Assembly: GCA_900543845.1 (NCBI GenBank)
Contig: UQTD01000051.1
Span: forward strand, 1 to 14,764
DNA length: 14,764 bases
Reading direction: 5' to 3'
Source of the DNA: an uncultured Collinsella sp.
GTDB taxonomy: Bacteria; Actinomycetota; Coriobacteriia; Coriobacteriales; Coriobacteriaceae
Shown piece by piece: positions 1-6,316 of the stretch. The position numbers and the translations under genes are program-made. Numbering within the stretch: the first letter of the stretch is position 1; the number at the start of each line of letters is the position of its first letter. The notes under the pieces are model-generated. The model saw only the letters and a list, made by a program, of their open reading frames with translations, was not told the origin of the DNA and searched no databases.

Positions 1-507
1 CCCTCGGCGTCGCAGGGCGCGCCGGGCGGTTTCCCTCGCTCCACTGGCGCCCGTGTTCCCGTACACTACTCGCTGCACCTTAAGGGTGGCGGCTGGCTGG
101 ACGAGGTGACTGACTTCGGTGCCGGCGACGACGGCTTCGCGGGCTACCCGTGCCGACAGCATGACCTCCTTTGCGCCCGAGTTGATCGCGGTACGCTCAA
201 GTATCAGGTCCACACCGTCGAGGACGGCTGGCTCGACTGGGTCGCCAAGGGCGACCGCAACGACACCGTAAACGGCTGCGCCGGTATCGCCGGTCATACC
301 ATCGACGGCGTGCGCATGTACTACGTGACGCCGAGCGGCGAGGAGTACAAGCAGGCGTGGTACCACTCCCAGACCACTGCGCGCGCCGGATGGCTGAACA
401 CCGTGTGCGACGACGGCTCTACCTATAGCGGCGACGACTACGCCGGTATCTACGGCGAGCCGCTCGACCGTCTGCAGGTCTGCGTCACCGACGGGGTGCC
501 GTGGTAA
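1..507 (+). CDS. Lysin-like cell-wall-binding protein, C-terminal part (5' truncated by window)
   Basis: The frame is open from base 1, so the gene begins outside the window; 168 residues and the stop are visible. A Gly/Pro/Ser-rich linker (about residues 1-20) is followed by three related units, each with a GWL core and a later AG-x-x-G or similar turn: GGWLDEV...GFAGYP, DGWLDWV...GCAGIAG and AGWLNTV...DYAGIYGEPLDRL. This resembles the clostridial hydrophobic (ChW, conserved Trp) repeats and the C-terminal wall-binding region of phage endolysins in Coriobacteriia. The catalytic domain (amidase or GH25 lysozyme would be usual) is not in view. The GTG at 106 is an internal codon and not a credible start, because the homologous repeat begins upstream of it. 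A coupled membrane peptide and a terminator follow. Alternatives are a secreted bacterial surface protein with the same repeats. The repeat structure is seen; the lysin role is inferred. Confidence 0.7.
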   Translation, partial: PSASQGAPGGFPRSTGARVPVHYSLHLKGGGWLDEVTDFGAGDDGFAGYPCRQHDLLCARVDRGTLKYQVHTVEDGWLDWVAKGDRNDTVNGCAGIAGHTIDGVRMYYVTPSGEEYKQAWYHSQTTARAGWLNTVCDDGSTYSGDDYAGIYGEPLDRLQVCVTDGVPW

Positions 508-608
508 TGGCTTTCGTCATGGGCGCGGCGCTCGGCGCGATTTTGGGCAGCTTCGTCACGGTTGTCGCGCTCGACCTGATCTGGGGCGGGAGCGACCGCG
601 GGCGATAA
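507..608 (+). CDS. Small single-span membrane peptide, coupled to the lysin gene
   Basis: A 33-codon frame starts with the ATG in TAATG, overlapping the stop of the preceding gene by one base, which suggests translational coupling. The peptide is nearly all hydrophobic from residue 2 to about 25 (Ala, Gly, Val, Leu, Ile, Phe) and ends in a short charged tail, SDRGR, consistent with one membrane span. No separate ribosome binding site is needed given the overlap. Its position directly after a lysin-like gene and before a strong terminator suggests a lysis-cassette or phage accessory peptide, but a single short span is not enough to call it a holin. I do not recognise a family. It could also be a chance frame, although length, coupling and hydrophobicity argue against that. 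Confidence 0.45.
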   Translation: MAFVMGAALGAILGSFVTVVALDLIWGGSDRGR

Positions 609-613
609 CAGCA

Positions 614-650
614 AAAGGGGCCGTGGCGGTTCGTCGCCACGGCCCCTTTC
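614..650 (+). terminator. Intrinsic terminator after the lysin/peptide pair
   Basis: A perfect GC-rich stem, GGGGCCGTGGCG at 617-628 against CGCCACGGCCCC at 635-646, encloses the six-base loop GTTCGT. It is flanked by AAA on the left and TTTC on the right, so it can extend to 15 bp, giving a short T tract on the plus strand. It begins six bases after the small peptide stop. Confidence 0.85.
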
Positions 651-678
651 TCGTATCCCTCGAATATCCCAAGTGGGC

Positions 679-729
679 GCAAAACCCTAAGTACGGTCAG
701 CGTGTTGCGGTACGTTCAGCGAGTTTTGC
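679..729. repeat. Nested inverted and direct short repeats between prophage-like genes and thiD
   Basis: GCAAAAC (679-685) and GTTTTGC (723-729) form a 7-bp inverted repeat. Inside lie two near-identical direct copies, GTACGGTCAGCG (691-702) and GTACGTTCAGCG (710-721), with one mismatch in 12 and start points 19 bp apart. Direct repeats about two helical turns apart could bind a regulator; the position beside a prophage-like edge also allows a recombination site. Neither is shown by the sequence alone. Confidence 0.35.
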
Positions 730-768
730 CTGATGGTCAGTATCAATAGCGAGCTGCGGCAAACTGTC

Positions 769-1599
769 TCAATCCTGCCACATATGGTTGACGGGGCCGG
801 AGCCTTTGCCCATGTCAAAGCCGGCGGCGAGAGCGCCGGTTAGGTAAGCCTTGCCGGCGTTGACGGCGTCGGCAAGATCCATGCCCTGTGCCAATGCGCA
901 GGCGATGGCGGACGAAAGCGTGCAGCCAGTGCCATGTGTGTTGTCGGTCTCGATGCGCTTGTGGCGGAACCACGTGGTGAGCGGATCGCCCAGGTGGTTG
1001 CCCTCGTCATCGAGCGGCGCGGGCTCTGCTAGCACATCGTTGGCCTCGTTGACAAAATGCCCGCCCTTAACGAGGGACGCGCAGCCAAAGCGGCGGGTGA
1101 GGAGCATGGCAGCGTTTTGCTGTGTGCGCTCGGAGTCGACCTCGTAGTCGAGCAGCGCCATGGCCTCGGGAATGTTGGGCGTGATGACGGTCGCCAGCGG
1201 GAACAGGCGACGCGTGAGCGCCTCAGCGGCATCCTCGGCAATGAGGCGAGCGCCCGAAGTGGCGACCATAACGGGGTCGACGACCACGTTGGTTGCGTTC
1301 CATGCGCTCAGGCGGTCGGCGATAACTTCGATAATCTCGGTGGACGAAACCATGCCGATCTTGACGGCGCTCGGGCGGATATCGTCAAAAACGGCGTCAA
1401 TTTGCGCGGCTACGATATCTGGTGAGATATCCTGCACGGCGGTGACGCCCAGTGTGTTTTGCGCTGTGATGGCGGTGATGGCCGTCTCGGCATACAGGCG
1501 GTGCGCCGTGATGGTCTTGATGTCGGCCTGAATGCCGGCACCACCGCTGGAATCGGATCCTGCGATGGATAGAACGGCGGGTACCTTACTGCGATCCAT
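769..1599 (-). CDS. thiD: Hydroxymethylpyrimidine/phosphomethylpyrimidine kinase
   Basis: The 276-residue product matches the ThiD family in length and motifs. It phosphorylates 4-amino-5-hydroxymethyl-2-methylpyrimidine (HMP) and then HMP phosphate to the diphosphate used for thiamine phosphate synthesis, in the cytoplasm. Visible marks are the N-terminal substrate-binding segment AGSDSSGGAGIQAD (about 13-26), the DPVMVATSG segment in the middle, the VKGGH segment, and the ribokinase-type signature THGTGCTLSSA with the reactive-site cysteine at about residue 226. The ATG at 1599 is preceded by GGGAG at six bases. It lies 178 bp downstream of thiC on the same strand; the gap holds a hairpin and a TATAAT box, so thiD may be transcribed both with thiC and alone. 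No TPP riboswitch precedes it. PdxK-type pyridoxal kinases are relatives, but the thiC neighbour supports thiD. Confidence 0.95.
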   Translation of the reverse strand: MDRSKVPAVLSIAGSDSSGGAGIQADIKTITAHRLYAETAITAITAQNTLGVTAVQDISPDIVAAQIDAVFDDIRPSAVKIGMVSSTEIIEVIADRLSAWNATNVVVDPVMVATSGARLIAEDAAEALTRRLFPLATVITPNIPEAMALLDYEVDSERTQQNAAMLLTRRFGCASLVKGGHFVNEANDVLAEPAPLDDEGNHLGDPLTTWFRHKRIETDNTHGTGCTLSSAIACALAQGMDLADAVNAGKAYLTGALAAGFDMGKGSGPVNHMWQD

Positions 1600-1645
1600 G
1601 TTCGCTCCCTTGATCGGTCGGATTCAAATGGGTCTTTAAGTCTGC

Positions 1646-1651
1646 ATTATA
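1646..1651 (-). promoter_or_regulatory. Candidate -10 box for thiD
   Basis: On the minus strand TATAAT, a perfect consensus -10 hexamer, lies 47 bases upstream of the thiD ATG. I see no good -35 hexamer at 16-18 bp spacing, so the promoter is uncertain; it would allow thiD to be made independently of the thiC riboswitch. Confidence 0.4.
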
Positions 1652-1656
1652 AAGTT

Positions 1657-1686
1657 GCCCGGGCCGGCTGTATTCCGAACCCGGGC
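1657..1686 (-). terminator. Hairpin between thiC and thiD, possible weak terminator
   Basis: GCCCGGG (1657-1663) pairs with CCCGGGC (1680-1686), with an inner CCG/CGG pairing. On the minus strand it is followed by AACTTTATAATG rather than a clean T tract, so termination would be weak; it may only lower read-through into thiD. Confidence 0.35.
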
Positions 1687-1777
1687 GGGCGATGCAATCT
1701 TTACGCAAATGTAAGCAAATGTTCACGCGTCAAGAATTGTCGAACACCTTGTTACCGATTGTGGCTTCGGTGACGCG

Positions 1778-3112
1778 TTAGTCCTCAATACCGAGGTCGA
1801 TCGTCGTGCCTTCGAACACCTTGTTGACGGTGCGGACGGCGCACATCTTGCCACACATGGTGCAAGTGCCCTCGGTGGCGGCGGGGGATTCCTCGTAGCG
1901 CTTCTTACCGGTGACCGGGTCGAGAGCACACTTCCACATGGCATCCCAGTCGAGTTTGCGGCGTGCCTGGCCCATCTTGTCGTCCATGTCGCGGGCGTGG
2001 GGCACCTTCTTGGCGATATCGGCGGCGTGCGCGGCAATCTTGGTGGCCATGAGGCCATCGAGCACGTCCTGGGCGTTGGGTAGGCACAGGTGCTCGGCGG
2101 GCGTCACGTAGCACAGGAAGTCGGCGCCCGAGCTCGCGGAGATGGCGCCGCCGATGGCTGCGGTGATGTGGTCGTAACCCACGCCGATATCGGTCACCAG
2201 CGGCCCCAGCACATAGAACGGGGCGTTGTGGCACAGGCGCTTCTGTAGCTTCATGTTGGCGGCGATCTCGTCGAGCGCCATGTGACCCGGGCCCTCGACC
2301 ATAACTTGGACGCCGGCGGCCCAGGCGCGCTTGCACAGCTTGCCCAGCTCGATCATCTCGGCGGTCTCGGTGGCGTCGTTGGAATCGTAGAGGCAGCCCG
2401 GGCGGCAGGAATCGCCGAGCGAAATCGTCACGTCGTACTCGTGGCAGATTTCGAGCACCTCGTCGTAGAACTCGTAGAACGGATTCTCGTTGCCGGTGAC
2501 CTCCATCCATCCAAACAGCAGCGAGCCGCCGCGGCTGACGATGTTCATAAGGCGGCCGGTCTCCTTGAAGGTTTTGATGACCGATTTATTGATGCCGCAG
2601 TGGATGGTCATAAAGTCCACGCCGTCCTCGGCGTGCGCGCGCACGACCTCGAGCAGATCGTCCTTGGTAAGCTTGACCAGCGGCTTTTCCATGTAGCCGA
2701 TGGCGTCGTACATGGGGACGGTGCCTACCATGAGCGGCGTCTCGTCGATGAGCTGCTGGCGGAACTGGCGTGTCTTGCCCGAGTTGGAGAGGTCCATGAT
2801 GGCGTCGGCGCCAAAGTCCTCGGCGATCTTGACCTTCTTCCATTCCTCTGCGGCGTCGGCCTTGTCGCCCGAGATGCCCAGGTTGACGTTGACCTTGGTG
2901 GACAGGCCCTCACCGACACCAAAGGCGTGCATGCCCTTTTTGATGTGCACGATGTTGGCGGGAATGGCGATGCGGCCGTCGGCCACGCGCTCGCGGATGT
3001 ACTCGGGGTCGCGATGCTCGCGCTCGGCGACTTCTTTCATCTGCGGCGTGATCTGCCCGGCGCGGGCGAAGTCGATTTGCGTGACGAGCTTGGGCTCGGT
3101 CTGTGTGCTCAT
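1778..3112 (-). CDS. thiC: Phosphomethylpyrimidine synthase ThiC (short form)
   Basis: This radical-SAM enzyme converts aminoimidazole ribotide to HMP phosphate, the pyrimidine of thiamine. The 444 residues correspond to the short ThiC form without the extra N-terminal domain of proteobacterial enzymes. Recognisable parts are the N-terminal QIDFARAG, the RIAIPANIVHIKKG segment, the GGSLLFGWM and SLGDSCRPG segments, VEGPGH, and the C-terminal cluster motif CTMCGKMC (Cys about 417, 420, 424). That spacing is CX2CX3C, versus CX2CX4C in E. coli; from memory this is usual for short ThiC. I chose ATG 3112 (MSTQTEP), with GGGAG eight bases upstream. The ATG at 3136 lies inside the TPP riboswitch and would add eight residues coded by aptamer sequence. 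thiD follows on the same strand. Control by TPP is clear from the leader. Confidence 0.97.
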   Translation of the reverse strand: MSTQTEPKLVTQIDFARAGQITPQMKEVAEREHRDPEYIRERVADGRIAIPANIVHIKKGMHAFGVGEGLSTKVNVNLGISGDKADAAEEWKKVKIAEDFGADAIMDLSNSGKTRQFRQQLIDETPLMVGTVPMYDAIGYMEKPLVKLTKDDLLEVVRAHAEDGVDFMTIHCGINKSVIKTFKETGRLMNIVSRGGSLLFGWMEVTGNENPFYEFYDEVLEICHEYDVTISLGDSCRPGCLYDSNDATETAEMIELGKLCKRAWAAGVQVMVEGPGHMALDEIAANMKLQKRLCHNAPFYVLGPLVTDIGVGYDHITAAIGGAISASSGADFLCYVTPAEHLCLPNAQDVLDGLMATKIAAHAADIAKKVPHARDMDDKMGQARRKLDWDAMWKCALDPVTGKKRYEESPAATEGTCTMCGKMCAVRTVNKVFEGTTIDLGIED

Positions 3113-3119
3113 TGGCACG

Positions 3120-3216
3120 GCTCCCTTCGTTGGCATTACCCATATCAGGTTTGCGGGTCAGGGCGGGCGCGCCCAATCTCAGCCTGCCGTCCTGTCCTGC
3201 AAGCTCCCCGTTTATG
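3120..3216 (-). promoter_or_regulatory. TPP riboswitch (THI element) of thiC
   Basis: On the minus strand the leader carries the conserved TPP aptamer pieces in order: ACGGGGAGC (about 3203-3211), GGCTGAGA (3177-3184), a GC-rich P3 arm with GGGCG/CGCCC, then CCTGATATGGGTAATGCC (3132-3149) and CAACGAAGGGAG ending at 3121. GAGA and the CTGAT/GGGTAATGCC segments are the thiamine and pyrophosphate sensor cores. The last conserved AAGGGAG is also the ribosome binding site of thiC, eight bases from its ATG, so ligand binding probably hides the site and controls translation. I see no terminator between aptamer and gene. Confidence 0.95.
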
Positions 3217-3227
3217 TAATGGGCTCA

Positions 3228-3233
3228 AGTATA
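3228..3233 (-). promoter_or_regulatory. Candidate -10 box for thiC and its riboswitch
   Basis: On the minus strand TATACT lies about 12-17 bases upstream of the first riboswitch stem, so transcription would start almost at the aptamer. The upstream TTGGCC is a possible -35 but its 19-bp spacing is long. Confidence 0.45.
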
Positions 3234-3283
3234 GCCTGAATGGGTACGATTGGGCCAACGAGCGTGCCTGTGGGGAGGCGAAC

Positions 3284-3799
3284 ATGGAAGACAAGCATCT
3301 ATATCGAGAGACGCAGTGGGATGTATCGGCCGAGGAGAGCCGCGCGCACCATGGCCTTGTCGCGATTGGTTTTGCGGTGCTTGCCGTGCTGGTGATTGCC
3401 TTTTGTATCTGGACGTTTGGCGGTCGCGGCGGCGCTGCCTGGGAGTTTGAGGCCGACGAGGCCCTGCCGATCATGACGGTGAAGGTCGCGGGCGGTAACA
3501 CGGTGGCAGCTCCCGGCGACTATTGGTATCCGTGCGATGGATTTGTCCAGCTGCAGCTGAGCGGTGGTTCCATTCCTGGTGAAGAGATCGAGCGCGTGAC
3601 CTTCGATGCATCGCTTAAGACGCTGTCAGTCGAGCTCAAAGATAAAGGGGATGTGCCCACGACGATGGATATCGCGCTGACGGAATGGCGCCTGGAGCCC
3701 CCGTCGGGCGTCAAGGTGTCCGAGGTGGAGCATGTCAAGATTACCTATCAGGACGGCTCGACAAATGAAATTGCCAAAGCCGACGGCTTGGCGGAATAG
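3284..3799 (+). CDS. Hypothetical single-pass membrane-anchored protein
   Basis: I do not recognise a family. The 171-residue product has a charged N-terminal segment (about 1-22), one strong hydrophobic span at about 24-45 (GLVAIGFAVLAVLVIAFCIW), a Gly/Arg-rich turn, and a soluble C-terminal part of about 125 residues rich in acidic and beta-prone sequence. With the charged short N-terminus this suggests an inner-membrane anchor with an extracytoplasmic domain. The C-terminal part has two modest similar blocks (VTFDASLKTLSVELKD and VKITYQDGSTNEI), which suggest a beta-sandwich-like fold; this is inference. ATG 3284 is chosen because GGGGAGG lies five bases upstream and the frame upstream runs antisense through thiC. 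It diverges from thiC, so the two share a roughly 170-bp control region, but nothing links it to thiamine. Confidence 0.8.
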   Translation: MEDKHLYRETQWDVSAEESRAHHGLVAIGFAVLAVLVIAFCIWTFGGRGGAAWEFEADEALPIMTVKVAGGNTVAAPGDYWYPCDGFVQLQLSGGSIPGEEIERVTFDASLKTLSVELKDKGDVPTTMDIALTEWRLEPPSGVKVSEVEHVKITYQDGSTNEIAKADGLAE

Positions 3800-3839
3800 A
3801 CGTCGTGCCTAGGTAGCACATTTAAAAGCAGCGGTGGTC

Positions 3840-4649
3840 CTACAAGGCCTGTTCGTTCAGGAAGACCAAAGTATTTTTATTTGAAAGCTCGGGAAAGTGT
3901 CGATAACCAACGTCGAACGCGGTAAGTTCGCTTGCATCCTCGAGCTTGTTTTCTGCCATCCACCGCACCATGGAGCCGCGCGCCTTTTTGCTGGCGGTCG
4001 AGCGCTGGATGGGCTTGCCGTTGCGGATACCTTCGCCAAAGAGACATGTGACGACCGTGGCGTCGGTGGTGAGGCAGGGCAGAACGGCTTTGGCGTATTC
4101 CGCGCTGGCGAGGTTGACGATCGTAGCGTTGGAGCCCGCCGGAGCGATGACCCGTGCGAGCTTGTCGCCCCAAAACGCGTAGAGGTCTCGGGCATTGTCG
4201 ACGGCAAGCTTCGCGCCCATCTCCAGCCTATACGGTTCAACGGCATGAAAGGGGCGCACGCATCCGTAAAGGCCCGAGAGGATCCAGAGATGGTTTTGCA
4301 GCCAGTCGAGCTGTGCGGAATCCATCACCTCGGGCGCCATGCTTTGGTATTGAATGCCGTGATAGGACATGACGGCAGGGGAGATTCGACGCGCGATATC
4401 GGGATCGGCGAGGTCGGCATCGCTCAGGACGGGCATAAATTCGTGAAGCGTATCCAGGCACGTTGTAAGCAGCCTGTCGCTCACATTCCAAAGGGCCTGC
4501 AGGCCGCCGCTGCCTTCATTCCGCTCGATATCTAGCAGTGCGCGGTGGAGGCGAGCTGTCTCGCGCACAAAGGGTGGAATGCCCAGGACTTCAAAAGCAT
4601 CTTGGGCCGCGCGCATCTGCTTGGCGGGCGAAATGATGACCTGCAGCAT
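3840..4649 (-). CDS. yaaA: YaaA-family (DUF328) peroxide stress protein
   Basis: The 269 residues match the YaaA family, cytoplasmic proteins which in E. coli lower free iron and protect DNA during peroxide stress, and which bind DNA. The conserved start MLQVIISPAKQM is intact, as are MSYHGIQYQSM in the middle, LYGCVRPFHAVEPYRLEM, and the SKKARGSMVRWM segment near the C-terminus. ATG 4649 is preceded by AGAGGAGA at suitable spacing. The frame extends to 4850 without a stop, but those 67 residues run across a palindrome and into the peptidase gene and have no family counterpart. It lies 103 bp downstream of the M18 peptidase on the same strand, with a long hairpin between them, and converges with the membrane protein gene. 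The function is by family, not by direct signs. Confidence 0.92.
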   Translation of the reverse strand: MLQVIISPAKQMRAAQDAFEVLGIPPFVRETARLHRALLDIERNEGSGGLQALWNVSDRLLTTCLDTLHEFMPVLSDADLADPDIARRISPAVMSYHGIQYQSMAPEVMDSAQLDWLQNHLWILSGLYGCVRPFHAVEPYRLEMGAKLAVDNARDLYAFWGDKLARVIAPAGSNATIVNLASAEYAKAVLPCLTTDATVVTCLFGEGIRNGKPIQRSTASKKARGSMVRWMAENKLEDASELTAFDVGYRHFPELSNKNTLVFLNEQAL

Positions 4650-4672
4650 GGACTCTCCTCTGCCAAAAAGGA

Positions 4673-4739
4673 AGTTGCGGTGGAATACGGTCTGTTTTGG
4701 CCGTTTATGGGCCAGTTTAGTCCGTATTTCACCGCAACT
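4673..4739. repeat. Long imperfect palindrome between the M18 peptidase and yaaA
   Basis: AGTTGCGGTGGAATACGG (4673-4690) and CCGTATTTCACCGCAACT (4722-4739) pair over 18 positions with one mismatch. The 31-base centre contains a nested TGGCC/GGCCA pairing. On the minus strand the stem starts 13 bases after the peptidase stop and is followed by TTCCTTTTT, so it may end the peptidase transcript. The arm length and nested layout also resemble a REP- or MITE-like intergenic repeat. Confidence 0.75.
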
Positions 4740-4752
4740 GATGAAGGGTTGG

Positions 4753-6150
4753 TTAGGCGCGCTCGATGAAGGCCTTGTAGCCGCGATATGCCTCGTAGAT
4801 ATCGGCCTTGTTGGCGACCTCCCACAGGGCGTGCATGGACAGGACGGCAACGCCGGAGTCGATGACGTTCATGCCGTACTTGGCCATGATGTAGGCGATG
4901 GTGCCGCCGCCGCCCGCGTTGACGCGGCCGAGCTCGCAGGTCTGGAAGTCCACGCCGGCCTCGTCCATGATGTCGCGGACGAGGGCCACGTACTCGGCGT
5001 CGGCGTCGTTAGATCCGCCCTTGCCACGGCTGCCCGTGTACTTGTTAAAGCACAGGCCGCGACCCATAAAGGCTGCGTTCTTGGTCTCGAACTTGCCGGC
5101 ATAGCCCGGGTCGAAGCCGGCGGACACGTCAGAGGAAAGCATGCGGCTGTGGGCGAGTGCACGGCGCAGGGCCAGCGGGCTATCCTCGCCGGCGAGCGTC
5201 ATGATCTCGGCGACGGTGTTCTCGAAGAAGCGGCTCGTCATACCGGTGGCACCCACGGAGCCGATCTCCTCCTTGTCGACGATGAGTGTGATACTCGTGC
5301 GCTCCACGTTGGCGACGTCGATCTGGGCGAGCATGGAGGGATAGGCGCAGACGCGGTCGTCGTGGCCATAGCCCAGAATCATGGAGCGGTCGAGGCCCAT
5401 GTCACGGGCCGGGCCGGCGGGCACGACCTCGATCTCGGCGGAGAGGAAGTCCTCCTCCTCGACGTCGTACTGCTCCTTGAGGATGTCAAGGAACATCTGC
5501 TTGACGGGCTCCTTGGGGGCGTCCTTGTCGTCCTCATCAAACTTGACGGGACGGCCGCCCACGATTACGTCGAGGATTTCGGCGTCGACGGCGTCCTTGG
5601 CGGGCTTGGCCATCTGCTCGCTCGAGAGGTGGATCAGCAGGTCGGAGATGGTAAAGACCGGGTCGTCTGCCTTGTCGCCGATGTTGATGTCGACGGTGGT
5701 GCCGTCCTTTTTGCAGATGACGCCCACGAGTGCAAGCGGGGAAGCGACCCAGTGGTAGCTCTTGACGCCACCGTAGTAGTGCGTGTCGAGGTAGGCCATG
5801 TCGCCGGCCTCGAAGGCGGGGTTCTGCTTAAGGTCCAGGCGCGGCGAGTCCACGTGGGCGCCCAGGATGTTAAAGCCCTGCTCGAGCGGGGCGGTGCCCA
5901 GGTTGACGAGCATGAGGTCCTTGCCGTGATTGGCGGCGTACACCTTGTCGCCGGCCTTGAGCGCGCGGCCCTCGGAGATCACGGTCTCCAGATTGACGTA
6001 GCCCGCCTCCTCGGCCATCTTGATACCGGTCTTGACGCACAGGCGCTCGGTCTTGTTCTCACTCAAAAACTGCTTGTAGCCGCGGCAAAGCTCCTCGAGC
6101 TCCTCGATCTGCTGTGGCGTGTACTTTTTCCATGCGCAGGGACGCTCCAT
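4753..6150 (-). CDS. apeA: M18-family metallo-aminopeptidase
   Basis: The 465-residue product matches the bacterial M18 aminopeptidase 1 group in length. These are two-zinc exopeptidases that form large oligomers in the cytoplasm and trim N-terminal residues from peptides. Marks are YYGGVKSYHW, the zinc-ligand segment GAHVDSPRLDLK (His about 99), the catalytic glutamate pair in DKEEIGSVGATGM (about 294-295), the later SSDVSAGFDPGY segment, and the C-terminal SGVAVLSMHALWEV with a metal-ligand His. The start is ATG 6150: GAAAGGAG lies eight bases upstream. The frame stays open to 6549, but that extension runs antisense through polA and has no family match. It diverges from polA and precedes yaaA. 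The symbol follows UniProt-style use for this group and is less sure than the family. Confidence 0.93.
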   Translation of the reverse strand: MERPCAWKKYTPQQIEELEELCRGYKQFLSENKTERLCVKTGIKMAEEAGYVNLETVISEGRALKAGDKVYAANHGKDLMLVNLGTAPLEQGFNILGAHVDSPRLDLKQNPAFEAGDMAYLDTHYYGGVKSYHWVASPLALVGVICKKDGTTVDINIGDKADDPVFTISDLLIHLSSEQMAKPAKDAVDAEILDVIVGGRPVKFDEDDKDAPKEPVKQMFLDILKEQYDVEEEDFLSAEIEVVPAGPARDMGLDRSMILGYGHDDRVCAYPSMLAQIDVANVERTSITLIVDKEEIGSVGATGMTSRFFENTVAEIMTLAGEDSPLALRRALAHSRMLSSDVSAGFDPGYAGKFETKNAAFMGRGLCFNKYTGSRGKGGSNDADAEYVALVRDIMDEAGVDFQTCELGRVNAGGGGTIAYIMAKYGMNVIDSGVAVLSMHALWEVANKADIYEAYRGYKAFIERA

Positions 6151-6199
6151 GACGCAGGCTCCTTTCGGATCGATCGTGCTGGTTGATGTACCGTGAGCC

Positions 6200-6208
6200 A
6201 TCGTATCA
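6200..6208 (-). promoter_or_regulatory. Candidate extended -10 promoter for the M18 peptidase
   Basis: On the minus strand TGATACGAT reads as an extended -10 (TGn plus TACGAT) about 50 bases upstream of the peptidase ATG. No clear -35 is present, as is common with extended -10 sites. The ndk promoter has the same TGnTACGAT form. A 12-bp palindrome, CGCGGGCCCGCG (6211-6222), lies just upstream. Confidence 0.45.
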
Positions 6209-6316
6209 CGCGCGGGCCCGCGGCGGCAGGGAAGCCTGATGTGCAGTGGCCGTGGGGCGGGGAGCGTGTAAACTGGAGTGAGCAAACCGTGCCCAGCCCA
6301 AAGCGAGGTATTCAAT

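Noticed and set aside
1725..1778. ACGCGTCA/TGACGCGT inverted repeat after thiC
   Set aside because: Eight-base arms 38 bases apart without a T tract are within chance expectation, and one arm overlaps the stop codon.
2282..3283. Long plus-strand frame running into the membrane protein gene
   Set aside because: It is the antisense of thiC and its riboswitch; only the part from ATG 3284 has a ribosome binding site and a protein-like composition.
3805..3819. GTGC/GCAC hairpin between the membrane protein and yaaA
   Set aside because: The stem is only four base pairs with no T run, too weak to call a terminator.
4650..4850. N-terminal extension of yaaA
   Set aside because: It runs through the palindrome and into the peptidase gene, lacks family similarity, and the ATG at 4649 has a good ribosome binding site and the conserved MLQVIISPAKQM start.
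4579..6186. 535-residue plus-strand frame, rich in Val, Gly and Asp
   Set aside because: It is the mirror of the M18 peptidase, produced by GC-rich third positions, and has no domain.
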